From assembly GCA_026119855.1 (NCBI GenBank), contig JAOWBW010000060.1, positions 2,170,001 through 2,234,000 of the forward strand: a stretch of DNA of 64,000 nt, written 5' to 3'. Made by a program: the position numbers and the translations under genes. This document shows, piece after piece, positions 56,473 to 64,000 of this stretch (position 1 is its first letter; the number at the start of each line of letters is the position of its first letter). The notes below the pieces were generated by a model. The model did no database searches. It worked only from the letters and a program-made list of their open reading frames with translations, and was not told where the DNA came from. The stretch is from Campanula takesimana (lineage: Eukaryota > Streptophyta > Magnoliopsida > Asterales > Campanulaceae).

Positions 56473-56695
56473 TAGCTCAGATACGCTCTATCTGAAATTG
56501 ATTCGACCGGGAGAGAGCGCCGGAGATGAGGTATGGTTTTGGCAGGGTTTATTAGATGTGAGAGACAAACGGCGGCTTCTTAGTTACTCTCGTTTTGTTA
56601 GCCTGAACCGGATCCCTTCGCATCGGTAACCCAATTGGCAAAGCCGGTTTTATATTTGGGCCCTTACGTACAGTTTAGGTTTTTTTTTTTTTTTT
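56473..56695 (-). promoter_or_regulatory. BOP1 promoter and 5' UTR
   Basis: Only 223 bp separate the ATG from the first Mutator-like element. It holds a TATA-like AAATATAAA (56648-56656), a site II-type TGGGCC (56657-56662) beside it, and AAACCCT, the core of a telo-box (56544-56550), downstream. Site II plus telo-box is the arrangement known from plant ribosomal-protein and ribosome-biogenesis genes. Confidence 0.6.
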
Positions 56696-58128
56696 GGTTA
56701 ATGACAATTTAGGGCCTGAACTCCAGGGGTGCGTCTAAAAGGGGCATATCGGTTTTTTTTTTCGCTAGATCAGGGCTCAATATCTAAATTTTTCGCCAGT
56801 TAAGGGCTTTTTGACGGAAATCGTTAGAAAAGTCAGTTAAGTGCCATGTGCATGGCAAGTGATCGACTAAGTGGATGGATTTGTAATGATATTAGTTAGT
56901 AAGGGTTTTAGTGAAATTTTTGAAACTCAAAAGGTTTAAAAATGAAATAAAAAAAATTTCTAAAAAAATAATCATTTTTCTAAATAATCAAGTATATAAT
57001 AAAATAAGTAATTATCATATATAAAATAAATTTATTAAAAAATCAAAATTATTAAACAAATTAATCTAATAGCTATATTAAATATAAAAGGATTTAGATT
57101 ATTTTCTAAATAATAAATTTAAAATAAATAAATTTAAATTTTATTCTATGAACATAATAAATTACTTTTTACATTCACCAAATTTAAAACAACATAAAGT
57201 AATTATCACTATTTATAAAAATATAAAAAAAAATCCCATCAAATTTCATTATAATGGAAAACACAAATCTCATTCTCTCACTCACTCTCACGTTCTTACT
57301 CGGTAGCAGTTGAAAGAAAAAAAAAAACGCCTCAGGTCCACCTTATCGACGGAACAAATAAATCTCGCCGGAACAAATAAATCTCGCCTGAACAAATAAA
57401 TCTCGCCGGACATGACGATTGTGGTCGGATTTGGCAGCTGCAATGGCGTTGAGGTCGCTGCAGGACTTGTAGATCTGGTCGAAATGTTATTTGTTGGACG
57501 AATCGTGGTGGAGGGAGGGGAGGGCTGGCCGGCGGTTTGGAGTGGAGGGATGGCCGGAGGTGGGGAAATGGAGATGGTGGCCGGAGGTGTGGAGTGGATC
57601 TGAGGGAAGAGGAGGCCGAAGGTGGTAGGGGAAGTGTTTTGGGGCACGATCAAACCAGATCTTGAGTCTCTCTCCCTCCAAGCGACTTCGCCGGAGAAGA
57701 AGTAGGTCCGCCGGAGGTAGGAAGGGGATGGTCTCCGAAGGTAGGGGCGGGAGGGTCGCCGGAGATAAGAAGGTAAATGGGCACCGGAGGTTTCGCCGAA
57801 CGTTTCGCCGGTTACCGATGAGGATTAGAGAGAGAAAGTAGAGAGAGAGAAACAAAAATTGTCTGTATGGGTTTAAGCCCATTATTATTTTAGCCCCTTT
57901 AGTTTCACAATATGCATTAGAACCCTAGTTTGCATATATAAATTACAAATCCATCCATTTAGTCGATCACGTGCCTTGCACATGGCACTTAACTGACTTT
58001 TCTAACGATTTTCGTCAAAAAGCCCTTAACTGGCGAAAATTTCACATTTGAAGCCTTGAACTAGCGGGGGGGGACCGAGGCCCCTTTTAGACGCCCCCTG
58101 GAGTTCAGGCCCTAAATTGTCATTAACC
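56696..58128. mobile_element. Mutator-like element 1 (non-autonomous, long inverted repeats)
   Basis: About 230-bp inverted ends start GGTTAATGACAATTTAGGGC and end with its complement. Flanks are T-rich and agree at 7 of 9 positions. The centre (57270-57880) is GC-richer than its surroundings, with CCGG-rich sequence, open frames on both strands and three 19-bp repeats of GAACAAATAAATCTCGCC (57351-57408). No transposase; the centre may be captured host DNA but matches nothing I recognise. Confidence 0.8.
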
Positions 58129-58506
58129 CCTTTTTTTTATTTTTCTTTTTTTTCCTTAGCAATGCTAGAGACATAAAATAAAGGGTTAATGACAAATTAG
58201 GGCCTGAACTGCAGGGGGTGCGTCTAAAAGGGGCCTGGGTTTTTTTTCCCGCTAGATCAGGGCTTCAAATCAATATTTTTTTTTGGCAATTAAGGACTAT
58301 TTGACGGATTCTATCAATTTCCCCCGTTAACTGACCATGTGTGCTACACGTGACTTTGAGTTGAGGGCAAATTGGGCAATTTATATTAGAAGAAACGCAT
58401 TCAGCAACCCACGCTATACGTTTTCACTGATATAAGGCGCGAACATGTATGCGTTTCCCTCATTTTTCCAATTGACGATTTGGGAAGAAATTAGGGATTT
58501 CAAATC

Positions 58507-58797
58507 ATGAATCCAAACGAGATGTGCAGGTGTGGTAGAAGAGCTCGACTGGTGACATCATGGACTGAAAGGAACCCAGGCCGCAGGTTTCTTCAATGCT
58601 CCTCCAATAATCCCTTTCCCTTATCAACTACTGATAATCCCTTTCCCTTATCAACTACTAATAATCCTTTTCCCTTATCAACTGCTCTATCCAGATGCAC
58701 AAATAATTCCACAATGTTATTTTTCTTGATACAAGACATAGTTATCAGACACTACCCCAGCCTCTCTAACTGTTGCCTTGAGCTCAAGCAGTGAAAC
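58507..58797 (+). pseudogene. GRF-type zinc finger fragment
   Basis: ATG at 58507; 'MCRCGRRARLVTSWTERNP' then 'GRRFLQCSS' is the first part of a GRF zinc finger, with the final Cys-containing part missing. It then runs into three copies of a 27-bp repeat (58605-58685, 'NPFPLSTT' in translation), so the finger is truncated. Such fingers are frequent in plant transposons. Confidence 0.75.
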
Positions 58798-60711
58798 ACA
58801 ATCATTATCAAAGTAATCAAACCATGTAACCTCCCCTCTTTTATAAACATTTTCATTAGGATTAGGGAAATAACCCCCATGAAAAAGCTTAATAGAAAAG
58901 TATGCAGGATCATCTACACACATGAAACAACAAACACACAATACAAACATTACATACAATCAGCAATACATGGCCAAAAGGAAGCATATCATGTACCAAG
59001 ATAGGGCAAATGGCACATTAGTGTACTTAAGTTTCACCATAGTTGCAATGTGGCTTTCAACGTTTCATTTTTTGGCAATTTAACTCATAGTGTTTACATT
59101 TTGTGGCAATGTGACTTAAAACTTGACGGATACTAACGAAAACAGATGAATGCTAACGAAACTAGATAAAAGTTAACAAATTGAACGGGAAATATAACGC
59201 CCTTTATGGAATGCAACATTATCCACCCTCTAAATATAAAAATTATCAGTATCACTATTTTATTAACTATGTTTACAAAACAAAATAATAAAAGAGTCTA
59301 ATATATAATAAAATTATTTTTCAAACTTTTATTTTAACAAATTATCTCATCTTCCTTAATATTAACTATTAAGTATATAAATCAATAAATTATTGATTTA
59401 TGTTTTTTAAAGCATTTTTCCTTTTTATCAAAATAAATATTACTCAAATTTGAAAAGATAAAACGTCTCAATTTTAAATTTAATTCAACTTAATTTCAAA
59501 TCTTCAAATATATTATTATTATTTAAAAAAAAACTGCTCCTTTCCATTCCAGTCTTATTCTCAACAACAACTCCGTCGTTCACTTTAAAATAGCTGAAGT
59601 GGTGGGATTATTGTGGTTGTTCAGATTTGGCGGTGGTGGTGATAGTGGTGTTCGGATTTTTTCTTAGGCTAGATATTTAAATAAGTTTTGAGAAAAAAAA
59701 TATTTGAAGATTTGAAACTAAGTTGAATTAAATTTAAAATTGAAACTTTTTATCTTTTCAAATTTGAGTAATATTTATTTTTATAAAAAAAAAACTTATT
59801 TAAAGAACATTAATTAGTATTGTCGATTTATATACTTAATAGTTAATATTAAGAAAGAAAAGATAATTTGTTAAAATAATGGTTTAAAAATGGCAAGGGG
59901 GGGCGTTGGTAATATTCATTGTGGATGTCTTAAATAATTTTTTTATTTATTAGAATCATTTATTATTTTTCTTTGTAAATATAATTAATATAATTGTGAC
60001 AGTAATAACTTTTTAAATTTAAAGGGTGGATAAAGTAATATTCTATAAAGGGCATTATTAGTTCAATTTGTTAACTTTTGTCTAGTTTCATTAGCATTCG
60101 TCTCATTTCGTTAGTATCCGTCAAGTTTCAAGTCACATTGCCACAACATGTAAACGTTATGAGTTAAATTGCAAAAAATGAAACGTTGGAAGCCACATTG
60201 CAACTCTAGTGAAACTTAAGTACACTAATGTGCCATTTGCCCACCAAGATATAAATGTCAACATAAGGGGACCACCATTCACATAAATAAGTATTGATAC
60301 CATTTATTTCTTATATCAACTAACAAGGGGACCACCATTCACAGAATTCACAGAAAATGTCTTTATGTCCATATACAGACAAGTGTGAACATTGAAAACA
60401 TAAGAAGCTTAAAAAATAGCAAAAAGGAAATAAACTACTTCATCAACAACTTTGACTAACCCTTTTGGGGGATTTTTATAGCATTTTTCATAGAAAACAA
60501 CATAAACAATCAATAATACTCAAACCCAATAGAATCCAACTCACATTTCACCAAACAAAAGCCTATTTTATACAGCTACATTGATTTATCAACAACAAAC
60601 CAAACACTACAACACAACAACATAACGAACTGTGTTAAGGGAAGACTTACCATAATCAGGTGTCGAAACATAAATGCAACCCTTATTCTTCCTCTTACAC
60701 CAAGTCACCAT
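58717..60711 (-). pseudogene. N-terminal piece of a Mutator transposase gene (PB1-like domain)
   Basis: Exon 1 60711-60651 (ATG; 'MVTWCKRKNKGCIYVSTPDY') with donor GTAAGT joins exon 2 from 58913 ('DDPAYFSIKLFHGGYFPNP', 'GEVTWFDYFDND', 'LLELKATVREAG'), the N-terminal domain typical of plant MuDR-type transposases. The catalytic part is absent. The 1.7-kb intron contains element 3. Confidence 0.7.
59004..60242. mobile_element. Mutator-like element 3, foldback type, nested in element 2
   Basis: Ends GGGCAAATGGCACATTAGTG and complement; perfect 9-bp target duplication ACCAAGATA (58995-59003 and 60243-60251). The arms remain complementary for about 550 bp each, leaving roughly 150 bp in the centre ('GGCGGTGGTGGTGATAG'). 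No coding capacity. Confidence 0.95.
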
Positions 60712-61191
60712 TATACGCCTTGCAGAATCGCACCTTCAATCTCACCTTCAATCGCACCTTTGATCGCACCTTTGATCGCACCTTCAACTTCGAGCACTAA
60801 CTCGAATTCTTTACCTTATATCAGTGAAAACGTATAGCGTGGGTTGCTGAATGCGTTTCTTCTAATATAAATTGCCCAATTTGCCCTCAACTCAAAGTCA
60901 CGTGTAGCGCACGTGGTCAGTTAACAGGGGAAATTGACAGAATCCGTCAGAAAGCCCCTAATTGCCAAAAAATATTGATTTGATGCCCTGATCTAGCGGG
61001 AAAAAAGCCCAGGCCCCTTTTAGACGCACCTCCTGCAGTTCAGGCCCTAATTTGTCATTAACCCTAAATAAAATCAAAAAAAATTAATCAAAAATGAATT
61101 GACGGTATTTTATTAATTGCATTGATGATGAACTCGCTACACATTAATTAAAAAACCCCAATAAAGTCATTACTACTCAATTTTTTGTGGG

Positions 61192-61653
61192 GAAAATTAC
61201 AATTTAGGGCCTAATGTCTACGAGGCGGTTGCAGTTTAGGGCCTGACATATAAAATTTGGCGATTTAAGGCCTGACTTGACATTTTCGTTGTAGAATGGG
61301 GTTTTTTAACGGTTTTTGTTAGAAAAGTTAGTTAAGTCACATGTGATTTGCACGTGATTGACGAAATGGGTTAATTTGAAATGAGAATTAGTGCTTAAGG
61401 GGTAAAATATAAATACTTAAATTTAAAGTCGCAAAATATAAGTTTTCAAATTTTAAATTAAAATATTTAAATAAATAATCTTATATATTAAATTTTTGAT
61501 TTAATTTTTTAAAATAAATAATCATTTCCCTTCAAGAATATTTTTTTTCAGAGACACTTGATAAGTTTTGTCCATCTAAATTGATGGAGATGGTGGTCAA
61601 TGGTGTTTTGAGACGAGAGAGATGACGAAAATGGGAGGTTGGAAGCGAAGATC
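61192..61653. mobile_element. Truncated Mutator-like element 4
   Basis: Contains 'TTTAGGGCCTAATG', 'TTTAGGGCCTGACA' and 'TTAGAAAAGTTAGTTAAGTC', similar to the inverted end of element 1. The other end is not present; the SIRE-like LTR starts at 61654. Confidence 0.6.
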
Positions 61654-63069
61654 TGTTAGGCCCAATTGGTAGGAAAATAGGCTAGAGGGGGGGGGGTGAA
61701 TAGCCTTTTTAAAACTTTTACAAAGAAACACTTTTAAATGCAAAGTCACTTATCAGTTTGCAAACTATTATCAGTAAGCGCAGCGGAGAAGTTATGACTA
61801 AGTTTTAACTCACACTTAAATCGGTAAGAAATAGTTTTTAGAGCTTAGTTTAAACACAAAGTTGTTTCCAAAAGTTCAGTGCAGTTTCAAGAGATTGGTC
61901 AATGAAAATTACAATGAATCAGTACGAACATATACAATCTGCCGGTGATAGAATTCCAACCGGCAATGATAAAGTAAGCAACAGAGACACAAGGATTTGG
62001 ACAGGTTCACAGTGTAAATACTCCTACGTCCTCTACCAAGTTTGGTCAGAACTTGGATTTGGGTTAAGAGTACTATTAGATATCTCTAGTCTATTACAAG
62101 CACGGCTTTGCCGGTATACAAAGACTAAGTTCTAGAAATTTCTAATGGATCGTAAAACAAATCTGACCAAGTGTTTTTGAGCGGCAAGTTCAAGAGAACT
62201 TATCTCACTCAGGTGGGTGTGTGAATAACTTAAACAACGTATTCCTTAAATGATCTAGTTCGGGAATACTAACAATGTTGTTTGAGTTGGTGCACAAGTG
62301 TATGTCCTATTAAATGATCTAATGATTATCTGGACACAGAATGTTTGAGTCTTTAATGAATCAAAAACATTCAACTCTCTTCAATGCTCTATTTTCACCG
62401 ACCTTCTTCAATGCTCTGAGTCCACTATTTATAAGAGGAGTGAATGTCTTGAGTCTTGTAGAAGAAGGCTTGCAATTTGAATATCCAGTTGGGTAGTTGA
62501 GGAGCATTAAATGCGGTATCTTTAGCATTAATGGCGAAGATATGGAGTACACGCATGCTTGCAAAAGTCTGATGGGTAAAGACCCCTTTGTCTCAACCGG
62601 TTACCTGCAAAAAGCAAGTAGGGACAAAGTATAGCTAAAACTAGCTATGAGTCAGACGGCGCAGTAATCATGACAGAGCAGTTAAACTACTTTTTGATAA
62701 AACAGTATGAAAGGACAGGGACAATCAGCAAGGTTGATTTTAAGATGGAACGATGTAACCTGACTGACAGTACAGACTGTCTTTCTTTATCGGCAAGTTG
62801 AGAATGGAGTTGATCGGCAACTTGTTTAGCAAGTTGATCGGCAACTTGTCGCATGTTAAGAATAGAGTTGATCGGCAACTTGTTTATTGGTCTGCTGATT
62901 TGCTTCCTCTTGCTGGTTTACCTTGTTTGAAGAGTTGGAATACACCTGTGCTGGTCACCAAGAATCCTAAGAGTACCTTACAAAGGTTCTAATAAAATTG
63001 GGGGATCCTAATTGATAACTATGATTGGGATTAAGCAATTCTATGTCCTACACATATATTTGAACAACA
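61654..63069 (-). mobile_element. 3' LTR of a second SIRE-like copia element
   Basis: TGTTAGGCCC...GAACAACA, 1416 bp, with the 'GGGGGGTGAATAGCC' stretch shared with the LTR at 562. On the minus strand the polypurine AGGAGGAGAT precedes it. Hairpin-forming CAAGTTGATCGGCAACTTG-like words lie at 62810-62885. Confidence 0.85.
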
Positions 63070-63429
63070 ATCTCCTCCTAATTGCTTAAGTCCAATCACC
63101 CTATACTAGAACATCTATCTTAGCTTAGTAAAAGAATGTGTAAGGAATGTCTATTTATTATCATTCCCTAAGCCAAGTCACACACTAGATGTCTTAGAAA
63201 AGGAAAAAAATACAAAATGATAAAAGGTAAGAGAAAAAAATGAGTTGCTGATTGCTATGATCAGCAGAGAGAATAATAATCTGCAAAACAAAGTTAGCAT
63301 GAATAGCAGCAGATATTATAAGAAAATATAACATATAAAAATAAGCACACATAAGACAGTAATGGCCCAAAGAGGTCTTGGATAAAGCGTTGAAGGTCTT
63401 CTGGATATTTATATCATTGGCTACATTGA
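63070..63429 (-). mobile_element. Untranslated 3' region of the SIRE-like element
   Basis: Between the extra ORF and the polypurine tract. No gene seen. Confidence 0.6.
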
Positions 63430-64000
63430 CTAGGAAACAGGAGGATCCTCTTGCTGGTCAGTGGCATTTGATGTAGAGTCGGTAAGCTTGGCTTTCTTCT
63501 TTGCTCTTTTCTCTTTCTTTTCAGCTTCTCTCTTCTTCCTTCTTTGAGTGCTCTCCAGTCTTTCAGTCAGCATGGCATTGTTTGCTTCCAGAGCAGCTAT
63601 CTTCATTTGAGCATCAGCAAGAGCAGACTTGGCAGCAGATAGATCTTTTTCAGTTCTTTCTAAGTCTCTGATCTGCAACCTTTGCTCATCAACTAGTTGC
63701 TGTTGAATAGAATGCATACTCCCCAAACTTTCTGAAAGGGTAATCAGCCTTGATTCTCTGTCCTCCAGCAGATCTTTCAGGTCTTGGATTCTCTTGCTTT
63801 CCTCCTCCTGATTGGACTTAAGGATTTTGTCGGAAAGATTCTCATGAATACGGTTCAATTTGTCGCGGAGGAAGAGACCAGTATCACCCAGATCGGCACG
63901 AGTAACAGGCACTTGCAGATTTTCAGTATCCCCTTCAAGGTAACTGAAGTATTCATACATACTATTTAGTACCACGGGCTTTGAAAGACCAAGAGAAGAA
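63430..64000 (-). CDS. 3' extra ORF (coiled-coil, envelope-like position) of the SIRE-like element, partial
   Basis: Open to the window edge; at least 190 residues ending at 63430. After 'YEYFSYLEG' a long heptad-rich coiled coil follows ('QDLKDLLEDRESRLITL', 'DLSAAKSALADAQMKIAAL'), then a strongly basic 'RRKKREAEKKEKRAKKKAK' tail. No membrane segment is visible. SIRE/Maximus copia elements are known to carry such an ORF between pol and 3' LTR, sometimes called envelope-like; position and orientation here agree. Its function is not established. Confidence 0.7.
   Translation of the reverse strand, partial: SSLGLSKPVVLNSMYEYFSYLEGDTENLQVPVTRADLGDTGLFLRDKLNRIHENLSDKILKSNQEEESKRIQDLKDLLEDRESRLITLSESLGSMHSIQQQLVDEQRLQIRDLERTEKDLSAAKSALADAQMKIAALEANNAMLTERLESTQRRKKREAEKKEKRAKKKAKLTDSTSNATDQQEDPPVS

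Larger units (their letters stand above)
58183..61064. mobile_element. Mutator-like element 2 with zinc-finger and transposase fragments
   Basis: Inverted ends of about 255 bp (GGGTTAATGACAAATTAGGG), related to element 1. Flanking 9-mers TAAAATAAA and TAAATAAAA agree at 7 positions. It holds two inward-facing gene fragments and a nested element (59004-60242). A 13-bp GGTGCGATYRAAG-type repeat lies at 60725-60785. Confidence 0.85.

Overview
This is a stretch of a large, repeat-rich plant nuclear genome, almost certainly a eudicot. The evidence is nested LTR retrotransposons of plant lineages (Ty3/gypsy Tekay chromovirus, Ty3/gypsy Tat, several Ty1/copia), Stowaway-type MITEs, Mutator-like elements and one intron-rich host gene with plant-type splice sites. 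The species cannot be told from the sequence. There are no bacterial features, no rRNA, no CRISPR and no confident tRNA gene.

Layout. 1-1953: 5' end (gag, PBS, LTR) of a minus-strand SIRE-like copia element running off the left edge. 2047-45737: remnants of an old minus-strand copia element (X) whose pol is missing. Inside X lies a second minus-strand copia element (Y, 2685-43843). Y has been split by four later insertions: a solo LTR (Z, 4862-6252); a tandem Tekay array LTR-internal-LTR-internal-LTR (8941-24726, target duplication TTAGA); a 13.3-kb Tat element (25061-38375, target duplication CTGAG) carrying an antisense plant-mobile-domain ORF and a 76-bp tandem array; and a composite of small TRIM-like elements plus a copia fragment (41686-43722, target duplication ATTAT). 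A MITE sits in Y's leader and another in X's right LTR.

46599-56472 (minus strand) is the only host gene: an apparently intact 18-exon gene for the ribosome-biogenesis WD40 protein BOP1 (Erb1 family, 754 aa). One intron has the signals of a U12-type AT-AC intron, and several introns hold MITEs. Its upstream region is only about 220 bp before a cluster of Mutator-like elements begins (56696-61653; one, with a perfect 9-bp target duplication, is nested in the intron of another's transposase fragment). The right edge (61654-64000) is the 3' LTR and 3' extra coiled-coil ORF of a second SIRE-like element.

Main points of interest: (1) the middle Tekay LTR is a clean chimera of the two outer LTRs, placing an unequal crossover within about 40 bp; (2) Y looks like a recombinant of two insertions, which also explains the missing pol of X; (3) the LTRs carry short GC-rich, mostly self-complementary words that differ between families, and in Y-left, Y-right and Z they occupy the same slot beside a conserved block; (4) a U12 AT-AC intron in BOP1; (5) the antisense ORF of the Tat element, cut from a nuclear-localisation-like tail by a single UAG. 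Comparisons were made by eye; no alignment or database search was run.
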